Both the position numbers and the translations under genes were made by a program. Below, piece by piece: positions 56,386 through 64,000 of a stretch of DNA of 64,000 nucleotides. The DNA comes from UBA5536 sp964592595. Its GTDB lineage: Bacteria > Bacteroidota > Bacteroidia > Bacteroidales > F082. Below the pieces are notes generated by a model. The model was not told the DNA's origin, ran no database searches, and saw only the letters and a list, made by a program, of their open reading frames with translations. The DNA is taken from the NCBI GenBank assembly GCA_964592595.1, contig CAZQFH010000011.1, forward strand, positions 1-64,000, read 5' to 3'. Positions within the stretch are counted from its first letter, which is position 1. Each line of letters begins with the position of its first letter.

Positions 56386-57096
56386 ATGAAGAATGCTATC
56401 TTAATTGCCGGAGCTGGAAAAGGCATTGGTTTTGAACTTGCCAAAGTATTATCAACTGACAAAAATAACCGTATTCTTGCTGTCTCCAGAAATATTAGCC
56501 AACTGAACGTGCTTGCAAACGAAATAAATGCTTCTGCTGATTCTCCTGGATTGATTAACCTGTCGCTTGATTTTACAGCTCCAGATTTTGCCAAGGTTCT
56601 GGAGCAAAGCCTGTTGAGATTCAACTTTAAACCTAATATTGTGATTTATAATGCCGGATTATTGATCAACAAACCTCTTGCCGAGCTTACTGACTCAGAT
56701 TTTGATCAGCTATTTGATGTCAATGTTAAATCAGCCTTTAAGTTGTTCAGGTTTTTGTTGCCCCATCTCGAAAGCGGATCACATTTATTGGGAATTAGCA
56801 GCATGGGCGGTTATCAGGGAAGCTCAAAATTTCCGGGATTATCGCTTTATAGTGCTTCAAAAGCAGCGCTTGCCGTGTTGATGGAATGTTTGGCTGAGGA
56901 ACTTAAAGAACGGCAGATCAAGGCAAATGCTTTGGCTCTTGGAGCTGCCCAAACAGAAATGTTGGCACAAGCTTTTCCGGGTTATCAGGCACCGCTTACT
57001 GCTGGAGAAATGGCTGTTTTTATTGCTGATTTTGCTTTGAATGGCAGTCGGTTTTTTAATGGTAAGATTTTACCTGTTTCCGTTTCTACGCCTTAA
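56386..57096 (+). CDS. SDR-family oxidoreductase
   Basis: A 236-residue short-chain dehydrogenase/reductase. The cofactor motif is 'LIAGAGKGIGFELAKVL' (TGxxxGxG variant), 'IYNAGLL' gives the NAG motif, 'LGISSMGGYQG' the catalytic serine, and 'LYSASKAALAVL' the YxxxK pair. The tail 'GAAQTEMLAQAFPG' is typical of classical SDRs. Substrate unknown. Co-transcribed with the upstream lipoprotein gene. Confidence 0.9.
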   Translation: MKNAILIAGAGKGIGFELAKVLSTDKNNRILAVSRNISQLNVLANEINASADSPGLINLSLDFTAPDFAKVLEQSLLRFNFKPNIVIYNAGLLINKPLAELTDSDFDQLFDVNVKSAFKLFRFLLPHLESGSHLLGISSMGGYQGSSKFPGLSLYSASKAALAVLMECLAEELKERQIKANALALGAAQTEMLAQAFPGYQAPLTAGEMAVFIADFALNGSRFFNGKILPVSVSTP

Positions 57097-57130
57097 ATAA
57101 TTAAAGTTTGTCAGTCTTAGTTGACCTCTT

Positions 57131-57164
57131 TTTGCTCAAAAAGTTGAATTTATGATTAGTTTTG
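57131..57164 (+). promoter_or_regulatory. Promoter of the rseC gene
   Basis: A -33 TTTG (57131-57134) and a -7 TAGTTTTG (57157-57164) are separated by 22 bases, at the upper end of the usual spacing. Transcription near 57171 gives a very short leader before the ATG at 57186. Confidence 0.6.
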
Positions 57165-57185
57165 CAGTATCAAAGAAAAATATCA

Positions 57186-57608
57186 ATGTCAGAGCAAACT
57201 GATTCCGTTACACATCCGGGAATTGTAATGCAAATATCTGGTCATATTGCTGAAGTGATGATACTTGCCAAATCGGCCTGTAGTTCCTGTCAGGTGAAGG
57301 GTGCCTGTAACATGTCCGAAATGGAAGAAAAAAGAGTTTTTGTTGAGCTGCCTGCCGAACACAATTTTAAAAGTGGGCAGCAGGTGAATGTCATGATGAA
57401 GCATTCATTAGGGAATTTAGCTGTTTTTCTGGGTTATATCCTGCCTTTTTTAGTCTTGCTTTTAACCTTAATCGTCAGTATTTCAGTAGGTTTAGGTGAG
57501 GGAATCGCAGGCTTGCTCTCATTGGGAATTTTAATTCCTTACTATTTTGTGTTATACAGGCTCAGAAATCGGTTAGGCCGAAAATTTAGTTTTCACCTGA
57601 GTGCATAA
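57186..57608 (+). CDS. rseC: RseC/RsxC-associated SoxR-reducing system protein
   Basis: A 140-residue membrane protein of the RseC/MucC family. The ATG at 57186 is preferred to a TTG at 57162. The cytoplasmic N-domain has the conserved cysteine cluster 'CSSCQVKGACNMSE', followed by two helices ('LAVFLGYILPFLVLLLTLIV' and 'GEGIAGLLSLGILIPYYFVLY'). RseC is tied to Rnf/Rsx complexes in many bacteria and usually sits next to them. Here the rnf operon starts 2.8 kb downstream, after one secreted-protein gene. Confidence 0.9.
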   Translation: MSEQTDSVTHPGIVMQISGHIAEVMILAKSACSSCQVKGACNMSEMEEKRVFVELPAEHNFKSGQQVNVMMKHSLGNLAVFLGYILPFLVLLLTLIVSISVGLGEGIAGLLSLGILIPYYFVLYRLRNRLGRKFSFHLSA

Positions 57609-57665
57609 GTTTGTGCTATTTGATTGAAAATCATCGTAAAATAATAAACCTTAAAAATTAATAAA

Positions 57666-60044
57666 ATGAAAAAAAGTATTACGCTCTTTATGATGCTTTT
57701 GTTTGGAATTGCTGTTTTCGCGCAGTCCGAGGCATTTGATCAAACCGTTTATAAAGCCGAAAAGGTGATCAAAGCGGCTTACTTCGAAAAAACGCAGCCA
57801 TTGCGTGATGTAATGCCTATTATTCCTGGTGAACGAAAACGTGCCTGGAAAAATGATTTGGTTGGGAATGCTTCTATTGAAAAGCCACCTTTTAATCTTG
57901 ATGTTCCTGAAAATAATGATGTTACAGATGCTGTTGTTCACGGAAATGCCTCACGTGAGGGTGATTATTGGCCTTTACGCTCGGTGATGGCATTGGGTAA
58001 TGTAAATGGTGTTTATCCACCTGATACAGAAGGAGATGTTGGTCTAAATCATTATTTTCTAATGATTAATTCCTCATTTGCAATTTATAACAAAGAAGGT
58101 TTGAAATTATACGGTCCGGCTGATAACAGTACGTTATGGGATGGTTTTCCGGGACCATGGAGCGGGACAAATGATGGCGACCCAATTGTTCTTTATGACG
58201 AAGGTGCTGACCGCTGGTTTGCCAGTCAATTTGCGGTAAATACCAGCGATGGTAGTTTTTGGGAGTTAGTGGCAATTTCCGAAACAGGCGATCCGCTTGG
58301 CGCATGGTATCGTTATGCTTTTGAGTTTAACTATTTTAATGATTATCCGAAATTCGGTGTTTGGCACAATGCATACCTGGGTACTTTCAATTATTTCAAT
58401 GCGAGTGCAACAGCTTATGTTGGTGGTGGTGCAGTTGCATTTGATCGTGATGCAATGCTTGCCGGCGATCCTGATGCCGAGATGATTATGTTTCCAATTT
58501 CAAATTCAAAGTTTGGCATAATGCCCGCAGATTATGATGGAACTCCTCCATCGGATGATGAGCCTGCCTGGTTTGCTCATATGAATCGTACGGGAAATAA
58601 AAACCTTGAAATTTGGAAGGCCGATATTAACTGGAGTAATCCTTCTTCGTCCACCTATACCTTGCAAAACAGCCTGGTTGTTGAGGCTTTCAATGCTAAT
58701 GTTGGTTCCATCCCTCAACCCGGCACCACACAAACGCTTGATGCCATTGGCGGTCAATTGATGTTCAGGCTGCAATACAGAAATTTTGGTAGTTATGCTA
58801 CATTGGTTGCTAATCATACCGTTACGGCCAATGCTCGCGCAGCTGTTCGTTGGTACGAATTGCGCAAAACGGCCAACGACTGGTCTATTTATCAGCAAGG
58901 AACCTGGCAGCCTGATCTCGATTATCGCTGGATGGGAAGTATCGCTATGAATGCAAATGGAAATATTGCCGTAGGGTATAGCGTTTCCAGCACAACTGCA
59001 TATCCTAGTATTCGTTATGCAGGAAGGACGGCCAACGCACCACTGGGTGAATTTAATATCCCTGAAACAGTAATAGTGAACGGCACAAGTGCACAATCTA
59101 ACATAAATCGTTGGGGTGATTATAGTGCGATGTCTATTGATCCTGCTGATGATTCAACGTTTTGGTATACACAGATGTACAGGCTGGGAAGTAATTGGCG
59201 GACACATTTTGCTTCATTCAATTTTGCTCCTGGCGTGGCTCCCGAAATTGATGCCGGAGAAGATCAATATATGTGTATTGATCAAACAACAATAGATACA
59301 AAAGCTACTGCACTTGCTGTGGAAAGCGTGGAGTGGGTTACTTCTGGAGATGGAATTTTGCTTTACGACGATCGTCTGGCAACACTTTATGCCCCTGGTC
59401 CAAATGATCGTATTTCAGGCGAAGTAAGTCTTACAATAACCGCTACCGGATATGATGGCACACAGGTATCTGACGATTTCATTGTATTTATTCATAATTA
59501 TCCCGAAGCAATTGCTGGCAACGACACAATTATTTGTCAGGATGAAGTGATTGAACTATATGGAGAGGCTATTTATGCTGACAGTACCATATGGATTACC
59601 AGCGGAGATGGAAGTTTCAATGACGCCAATCTGTTGAATGCTACCTATACCCCTGGCGAAAATGATATCCTGAATGGAAGTGTTGAACTCACACTTGAGG
59701 CTCTTGCATCCGAAGTATGTGAAGGCGATGATAGTGATGTGCTTACTTTGGTTGTTGATAATTGCACCAGTATAGACGAACAGCAAAAAACTTCAAGAAT
59801 TTCTGTAATACCAAATCCATCGGATGGGTATTTTACACTTTCTGTTAGTAATGAAACAGTAAGCGAAATTTCCTGGGAACTGATTAATAACTTGGGTAAG
59901 ACATTGCTAAAATCAACAGGATCAGTGCGTAAAGCTGTTTTTGAAGATCAGGTTAATGCATCTCAATTAAAATCAGGGACTTACTTTTTGCAAATAACTA
60001 TCGGCGACAAGGTGTTTACTGAAAAAGTGCTGATACAAGAATAA
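57666..60044 (+). CDS. Large T9SS-secreted protein with PKD-like repeats
   Basis: A 792-residue secreted protein. A signal peptide ('MLLFGIAVFAQ') is followed by a large beta-rich domain of about 480 residues that looks propeller-like ('PPDTEGDVGLNHYFLMINSS', 'DPIVLYDEGADRWFASQF', 'YPKFGVWHNAYLGTFNYF'). This region is conserved in many secreted Bacteroidetes proteins but has no function I can assign. Two PKD-like repeats follow (about 526-610 and 613-700) with 'GDG' and 'Y.PG.ND' motifs close to those of the C25 peptidase in this window, then a type A T9SS domain (about 714-792, 'VIPNPSDGYFTL' to 'SGTYFLQITIGDKVF'). It starts 57 bases after rseC and splits it from rnf. Confidence 0.82.
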   Translation: MKKSITLFMMLLFGIAVFAQSEAFDQTVYKAEKVIKAAYFEKTQPLRDVMPIIPGERKRAWKNDLVGNASIEKPPFNLDVPENNDVTDAVVHGNASREGDYWPLRSVMALGNVNGVYPPDTEGDVGLNHYFLMINSSFAIYNKEGLKLYGPADNSTLWDGFPGPWSGTNDGDPIVLYDEGADRWFASQFAVNTSDGSFWELVAISETGDPLGAWYRYAFEFNYFNDYPKFGVWHNAYLGTFNYFNASATAYVGGGAVAFDRDAMLAGDPDAEMIMFPISNSKFGIMPADYDGTPPSDDEPAWFAHMNRTGNKNLEIWKADINWSNPSSSTYTLQNSLVVEAFNANVGSIPQPGTTQTLDAIGGQLMFRLQYRNFGSYATLVANHTVTANARAAVRWYELRKTANDWSIYQQGTWQPDLDYRWMGSIAMNANGNIAVGYSVSSTTAYPSIRYAGRTANAPLGEFNIPETVIVNGTSAQSNINRWGDYSAMSIDPADDSTFWYTQMYRLGSNWRTHFASFNFAPGVAPEIDAGEDQYMCIDQTTIDTKATALAVESVEWVTSGDGILLYDDRLATLYAPGPNDRISGEVSLTITATGYDGTQVSDDFIVFIHNYPEAIAGNDTIICQDEVIELYGEAIYADSTIWITSGDGSFNDANLLNATYTPGENDILNGSVELTLEALASEVCEGDDSDVLTLVVDNCTSIDEQQKTSRISVIPNPSDGYFTLSVSNETVSEISWELINNLGKTLLKSTGSVRKAVFEDQVNASQLKSGTYFLQITIGDKVFTEKVLIQE

Positions 60045-60090
60045 ACTTATAAATTTTTGAGTATTTAAAATATAGAGTTCTTTAAATATG

Positions 60091-60122
60091 TTCTAAATTG
60101 CTGATTAAGTGACAATTTAGAA
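60091..60122. repeat. 10-bp inverted repeat
   Basis: TTCTAAATTG (60091-60100) and CAATTTAGAA (60113-60122) are perfectly complementary across 12 bases. No T-run follows. It is the first of two hairpins in the 345-base gap between the secreted-protein gene and rnfB. Confidence 0.6.
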
Positions 60123-60134
60123 AGTTTCTAAACA

Positions 60135-60175
60135 AACCCGAAACCAATCTGATAATCAGATAGTTTCGGGTTTTC
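60135..60175 (+). terminator. Terminator after the 792-residue protein gene
   Basis: AACCCGAAAC (60135-60144) pairs with GTTTCGGGTT (60163-60172), with an inner ATCTGA/TCAGAT pair extending the stem and a T-rich tail. This separates the upstream gene from rnf. Confidence 0.9.
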
Positions 60176-60257
60176 TCTTATATGATGTTTTAGTATTAAA
60201 TTTCTAAATAGCTATAATTCAGAAATATAGCTTTTGAATAGCCTGTCGGCCTTTCGC

Positions 60258-60287
60258 TTGAAAATACGGTCTAATCTGTTAATTTTG
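60258..60287 (+). promoter_or_regulatory. rnf operon promoter
   Basis: A -33 TTG (60258-60260) and a consensus -7 TAATTTTG (60280-60287) with ideal 19-base spacing. Transcription near 60294 gives a leader of about 95 bases before rnfB; no riboswitch was recognised in it. Confidence 0.78.
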
Positions 60288-60389
60288 CCTTGCTGTTCAG
60301 AGAAAAACAGTAAACGGCATTTCCTGATTAAAAGCTATTTATGAGTCGGGCTGCCTGAAAAAGAAGTTGATAACCTAAAACTATATACT

Positions 60390-61322
60390 GTGAATGAGGT
60401 TTTGATGTATTCGTTGATAACGCTGGGGCTCTTGGGAACAGTGGCTGCGGTGATCCTTTTTTTTGTGGCTCAGAAGTTTAAGGTAATAGAAGATCCAAAG
60501 ATTGATTTGGTTGATGAGGTTTTGCCCAAAGCGAATTGTGGTGGTTGTGGGTTTCCGGGTTGCCGTAGTTTTGCTGAAGCATTAGTGACATCAGCCAATG
60601 AAAAACAGTCTCTCGAAGGCTTAAACTGTCCTGTTGGCGGCAATGATGTAATGAAAGAAGCTGCTGCCATTTTAGGTCTGGAAGTTGAGGAACAAGATCC
60701 TTTAATTGCTGTGATCAGGTGCAATGGAAGCAAAGCTAATTCTCTGGCTAAAGTGAATTATGACGGGCCTTCCACCTGCGCTTTTGCACACAATCTTTAT
60801 GCAGGCGAAGGCGGTTGTCAGTTTGGTTGTTTGGGGCTTGGCGATTGCGTTGCTTCCTGCGATTTTGATGCCATCCACATGAATCCTGTAACCGGACTGC
60901 CGGAGGTAAATGACAAATGTGTAGCTTGCGGAGCTTGTGTTAAAGCTTGCCCGAGAGGTATTATAGAATTAAGACCCAAAGGAAAGAAAGACCGCAGAAT
61001 TTTTGTGTCCTGCATCAACCAGGAAAAAGGTGGCGTGGCGAAAAAGAATTGTGACGTGGCATGTATAGGTTGTTCTAAATGCTTCAAGGTATGTCCGTTC
61101 GATGCTATCACCATGAGCAACAACCTGGCCTATATTGATCCAATCAAGTGTAAATTGTGCCGCAAATGCGTGGAGGTTTGTCCTACCAATGCCATTCATG
61201 AAATTAATTTCCCAATAAGGAAGAAAAAACCTGAATCGGAAGAAAATGTCGTTGAAGAGAAAAAAACAATGGCTGTTACGCATGGTACCAAAGAGGATTC
61301 TAAAAATGAATCACAATCATAA
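60390..61322 (+). CDS. rnfB: Rnf complex subunit RnfB (multi-[4Fe-4S] ferredoxin)
   Basis: A 310-residue subunit of the ion-pumping ferredoxin:NAD oxidoreductase. The GTG at 60390 is kept because the start 'MNEVLMYSLITLG' leads straight into the N-terminal anchor helix. The Fe-S domain has 'CGGCGFPGCRSFAEA' (Cys50, 53, 58) and a later Cys in 'LNCPVGG'. The ferredoxin part has a 'GCQFGCLGLGDCVASC' cluster motif and then three CxxCxxCxxxCP motifs ('CVACGACVKACP', 'CIGCSKCFKVCP', 'CKLCRKCVEVCP'). The tail is Lys/Glu rich. First gene of the rnf operon. Confidence 0.96.
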   Translation: MNEVLMYSLITLGLLGTVAAVILFFVAQKFKVIEDPKIDLVDEVLPKANCGGCGFPGCRSFAEALVTSANEKQSLEGLNCPVGGNDVMKEAAAILGLEVEEQDPLIAVIRCNGSKANSLAKVNYDGPSTCAFAHNLYAGEGGCQFGCLGLGDCVASCDFDAIHMNPVTGLPEVNDKCVACGACVKACPRGIIELRPKGKKDRRIFVSCINQEKGGVAKKNCDVACIGCSKCFKVCPFDAITMSNNLAYIDPIKCKLCRKCVEVCPTNAIHEINFPIRKKKPESEENVVEEKKTMAVTHGTKEDSKNESQS

Positions 61323-61334
61323 ATATCAAGGAAG

Positions 61335-62672
61335 ATGATTGCGTTGAAAACATTTAAAAAAGGTGGTGTACATCCGGAAGAAAACAAAATTTCGGCTAAT
61401 GCACCCATACAAAAACTGGCTTTCCCAAAACAGGCGATAATTCCACTTGGCCAAAATCTGGGAGCTCCTTCAAAACCGCTTGTAAAGCGTGGCGATGAAG
61501 TTAAGACAGGTCAGTTGATTGCAAAAGGCGAATCTTTTATCTCAGCAAATCTGCACTCACCCTTCACCGGAAAGGTACTCAAAGTGGATGATGCCATCGA
61601 CAGTTCAGGGTATCGCAGACCTGCCATATATATTGACGTGCAGGAAGATGAACAGTGGGAGGAAGGGATTGATACGTCTGACGCCATCATTCGTGAGATA
61701 AAAGCTGATAAGCCGACCATAATTGAACAGATCAAAAATTGCGGCATTGTAGGATTGGGTGGTGCCACTTTTCCTACGCATGTGAAGCTGATGATTCCTG
61801 ATGGAAAGAGGGCTGAGTATCTCATTATCAATGGTGTGGAATGTGAACCTTATCTCACTTCCGACCATCGTCTGATGCTCGAAAAGGGAGAGGAGATGCT
61901 GATTGGTATCAAAATTCTGATGAAAGCCCTTGCCGTGGAGAAAGCCATCGTTGGTATTGAGAACAATAAGCCTGATGCCATCAATCACCTCACGGAGCTT
62001 GCTAAACAATATTTAGGAATTGAAATACAACCTCTTAAAGTTAAATATCCTCAGGGTGGCGAAAAGCAACTGATCAGAGCTACAGTAAATCGTGAAGTGC
62101 CCTCCGGCAAATTACCTATCGAAGTGGGTTGTGTGGTGAGCAATGTGGGTACAGCTGTGGCTGTTTACGAAGCTGTTCAAAAGAATAAACCATTGATAGA
62201 GCGGGTTGTTACGGTAACTGGAAAAGCCGTTAAAAAACCCTCAAACTTTTTAGTAAGAGTTGGCACTCCTATTCAAATGCTCATCGATGCTGCTGAAGGA
62301 CTGCCTGAAAACAGCGGTAAAATTATCAATGGCGGTCCCATGATGGGGAAAGCTATCACCAGTCTGGAAGTTCCAGTTGTGAAAGGTTCGTCAGGAATTT
62401 TGCTGATGAAAAATGAAGAAAGCAAGCGCGATATTCCGTCCACTTGTATCCGATGCTCAAAATGTACCATAGCTTGTCCGATGGGATTAGAGCCTTATCT
62501 ATTGACAAAACTTGCCAAACTAAGCTTGTATGAGCGTGCTGAAACAGAAAAAATCATGGATTGTATCGAGTGTGGATCCTGTCAGTTTACCTGCCCTTCG
62601 AATCTTCCATTGCTTGATTTCCTGCGTCTTGGAAAGAATAAAGTAGGTCAGCTTATTCGTTCGCGTAAATAA
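61335..62672 (+). CDS. rnfC: Rnf complex subunit RnfC
   Basis: A 445-residue NADH/FMN-binding and Fe-S subunit. The N-terminal barrel-sandwich part carries 'IPLGQNLGAPSKPLVKRGDE'. The FMN/NADH domain has 'GIVGLGGATFPTHVKLM' and 'LIINGVECEPYLTSDHRLML'. Two ferredoxin motifs follow: 'CIRCSKCTIACPMGLEP' and 'CIECGSCQFTCPSNLPL'. It accepts or donates electrons with NAD at the cytoplasmic face. 12 bases after rnfB; full family length. Confidence 0.96.
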   Translation: MIALKTFKKGGVHPEENKISANAPIQKLAFPKQAIIPLGQNLGAPSKPLVKRGDEVKTGQLIAKGESFISANLHSPFTGKVLKVDDAIDSSGYRRPAIYIDVQEDEQWEEGIDTSDAIIREIKADKPTIIEQIKNCGIVGLGGATFPTHVKLMIPDGKRAEYLIINGVECEPYLTSDHRLMLEKGEEMLIGIKILMKALAVEKAIVGIENNKPDAINHLTELAKQYLGIEIQPLKVKYPQGGEKQLIRATVNREVPSGKLPIEVGCVVSNVGTAVAVYEAVQKNKPLIERVVTVTGKAVKKPSNFLVRVGTPIQMLIDAAEGLPENSGKIINGGPMMGKAITSLEVPVVKGSSGILLMKNEESKRDIPSTCIRCSKCTIACPMGLEPYLLTKLAKLSLYERAETEKIMDCIECGSCQFTCPSNLPLLDFLRLGKNKVGQLIRSRK

Positions 62673-62686
62673 TTAATTCAAAAACA

Positions 62687-63694
62687 ATGAGTCAATTTAC
62701 CATATCAGGTTCTCCGCATGTGCATGGAGAAGAAAACGTTAAAAAGATCATGTACACAGTGGTGCTGGCATTAGTTCCGGCTATTCTGGTATCCACTTAT
62801 TTCTTTGGTATTGATGCCATCCGTATTTTGCTGATTGCTGTAATTTCCTGTTTGTTCTTCGAATGGGTCATTCAGAAATACCTCATCAAGGGGACTGTCA
62901 CAATTACCGATGGATCTGCTGTTGTTGCCGGTTTGTTGCTCGCATTTAATGTGCCGGCTAATCTGCCCTGGTGGATTTTAGTGATCGGTGCCTTGGTAAC
63001 CATTGGAATTGGAAAGATGTCGTTTGGAGGGTTGGGAAAAAATCCTTTTAATCCGGCACTTGTAGGACGTGTTTTCATGCTCATTTCTTTTCCGGTTCAG
63101 ATGACCAGCTGGCCTGTTCCCAAGCCGCTTTTTGCAGAAGGAATTACAGACGCTATTACTGGCCCAACAGCTCTGGGTTTACTGAAAGAAGGTCTTGTCG
63201 CCGGAAAAACTGTTGATCAGATTTTAGCAGATCCTGCTATGCCAGCCTATTTGGATCGTTTGACAGGAAATATGACTGGATCATTGGGCGAAATGTCAGC
63301 TATTGCATTGATAATAGGGGGATTGCTCATGATTTGGCGAAAAGTGATAGACTGGCAGGTGCCTTTTTCAATTATCCTTACCGTTTTTGTTTTCGCGGGG
63401 ATTTTCCATCTGATTGATCCAACCTTTTATATTGACCCTACTTTCCATCTTTTCACAGGTGGTTTGATGTTGGGAGCTATTTATATGGCTACTGATATGG
63501 TTAGTTCGCCGATGAATATCAGCGGAAAATGGGTTTATGGAATTGGCATTGGTTTGATTACGATCATTATCCGCATGTGGGGTGCCTATCCGGAAGGAAT
63601 TTCCTTTGCAATCCTGATCATGAACGCCTTTGTTCCTTTGATCAACAACAGCTTTAAACCAAGACGTTTTGGTCTGGTTGCCAATAAGAAATAA
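62687..63694 (+). CDS. rnfD: Rnf complex subunit RnfD
   Basis: A 335-residue membrane subunit with about nine to ten helices. The covalent FMN site is expected at Thr161 in 'DAITGPTALGLLKEG', which corresponds to the [ST]GAT-P-L region of other RnfD proteins. 'FGGLGKNPFNPALVGRVFML' and 'HLFTGGLMLGAIYMATDMVSSP' are further family motifs. It is part of the ion-translocating core with RnfG, A and E. 14 bases after rnfC. Confidence 0.96.
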   Translation: MSQFTISGSPHVHGEENVKKIMYTVVLALVPAILVSTYFFGIDAIRILLIAVISCLFFEWVIQKYLIKGTVTITDGSAVVAGLLLAFNVPANLPWWILVIGALVTIGIGKMSFGGLGKNPFNPALVGRVFMLISFPVQMTSWPVPKPLFAEGITDAITGPTALGLLKEGLVAGKTVDQILADPAMPAYLDRLTGNMTGSLGEMSAIALIIGGLLMIWRKVIDWQVPFSIILTVFVFAGIFHLIDPTFYIDPTFHLFTGGLMLGAIYMATDMVSSPMNISGKWVYGIGIGLITIIIRMWGAYPEGISFAILIMNAFVPLINNSFKPRRFGLVANKK

Positions 63695-63720
63695 TAAAAG
63701 AACATCATAAGTTAGCAGTT

Positions 63721-64000
63721 ATGGCTGGAAAGAAAGAATCTTCGTTTTTCAATATGGTAAGCACTTTGCTGTTGATTACAGCAGTGGCGGCTTTTTCCCT
63801 CGGGACGGTGTTCAACCTTACCAAAGAGCCGATTGCACTGGCTAAGAAAGCCAAACAGGAGGCCGCAATTAAAGCGGTGTTACCTTTATTTGACAAGCTG
63901 GAAGTGCTACAGGTGAAATCGGCCTGGGAGGATGATAGCTTGCAATTTAATTTGGCTTATCAAAACGATCAGTTTGTAGGAGCTGCCATTAACACCTTTA
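63721..64000 (+). CDS. rnfG: Rnf complex subunit RnfG, partial at window edge
   Basis: The first 93 codons of a gene cut off by the window end. It starts MAGKKESSFFNMVSTLLLIT, giving a single N-terminal membrane helix, then 'FNLTKEPIALAKKAKQEAAI' and 'AVLPLFD', as in RnfG, whose periplasmic domain carries FMN on a threonine. That FMN site lies beyond the window. It starts 26 bases after rnfD, in the expected B-C-D-G order; rnfE and rnfA should follow. Confidence 0.92.
   Translation, partial: MAGKKESSFFNMVSTLLLITAVAAFSLGTVFNLTKEPIALAKKAKQEAAIKAVLPLFDKLEVLQVKSAWEDDSLQFNLAYQNDQFVGAAINTF

Noticed and set aside
58506..59096. 196-codon open frame on the minus strand inside the 792-residue secreted-protein gene
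   Set aside because: Antisense shadow of a clear T9SS protein; no recognisable features.
1..64000. Search for CRISPR arrays, phage genes, toxin-antitoxin pairs and tRNA or rRNA genes
   Set aside because: No spaced direct repeats, cas genes, integrases, phage structural genes or tRNA-like cloverleaf sequences were recognised by eye.

Overview
This window is a chromosomal stretch of a member of the Bacteroidota, most likely of the Bacteroidales/Marinilabiliales type. The signs are: type IX secretion (T9SS) C-terminal sorting domains on five proteins plus a PorQ-like protein; a SusC/SusD polysaccharide utilisation locus (PUL); a long Bacteroidetes-type NusB; LruC, DUF4834, DUF4783 and YfhO proteins; an Rnf complex; and promoters of the Bacteroidetes TTG-N19-22-TAnnTTTG form. 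The genome is AT-rich. No rRNA, tRNA, CRISPR array, insertion sequence or phage gene was seen.

Layout. 1-8.8 kb: a small SpoIIAA-like protein, a giant gingipain-like C25 peptidase on the minus strand, and a LruC-domain surface lipoprotein. 8.8-9.5 kb: a gap holding a well-formed candidate small RNA on the minus strand, with its own promoter and terminator. 9.5-23.8 kb: a beta-glucan PUL, probably for laminarin, made of a PKD lipoprotein, a GH16 glucanase, SusC, SusD, an MFS sugar porter, a TIM-barrel glycosidase lipoprotein, then a convergent SusR-like membrane regulator and a small beta-barrel protein. 23.8-25.6 kb: a decayed lipoprotein gene and an orphan amino-acid-type binding lipoprotein. 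25.8-41.6 kb: housekeeping genes (a GT2 fused to a phosphoglycosyltransferase remnant, nusB, aconitase, porQ, recF, a DciA-like protein, a Dph6-like ATPase, an aminotransferase, pepD, rpmH) with a secreted DUF5060 glycosidase and a DUF1028 protein between them. 41.7-49.6 kb: YfhO and glycosyltransferase genes facing a gpsA/flippase/glycosyltransferase operon. 49.8-53.2 kb: two tandem GLUG-repeat paralogues, one a lipoprotein and one a T9SS cargo. 53.2-57.6 kb: the YihY/nadC/DUF4783 operon, a lipoprotein, an SDR and RseC. 57.7-60 kb: another T9SS cargo. 60.3 kb to the edge: rnfBCDG, with rnfG cut by the window end.

How the genes work together. The PUL forms a coherent path: surface binding and endo-cleavage (PKD lipoprotein, GH16, second glycosidase), outer-membrane import (SusCD), inner-membrane import (MFS) and sensing (regulator). 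PorQ belongs to the secretion machine that would export the C25 peptidase, the DUF5060 glycosidase, the DUF1028 protein, the second GLUG protein and the 792-residue protein. RseC and Rnf point to ion-motive electron transfer between ferredoxin and NAD.

No completely new system is evident. The observations most worth following are the candidate small RNA, the glycosyltransferase carrying a catalytically gutted phosphoglycosyltransferase tail, the tandem GLUG pair with two anchoring modes, and several strong inverted repeats in regulatory positions. All family calls come from reading motifs by eye; no database search was run.
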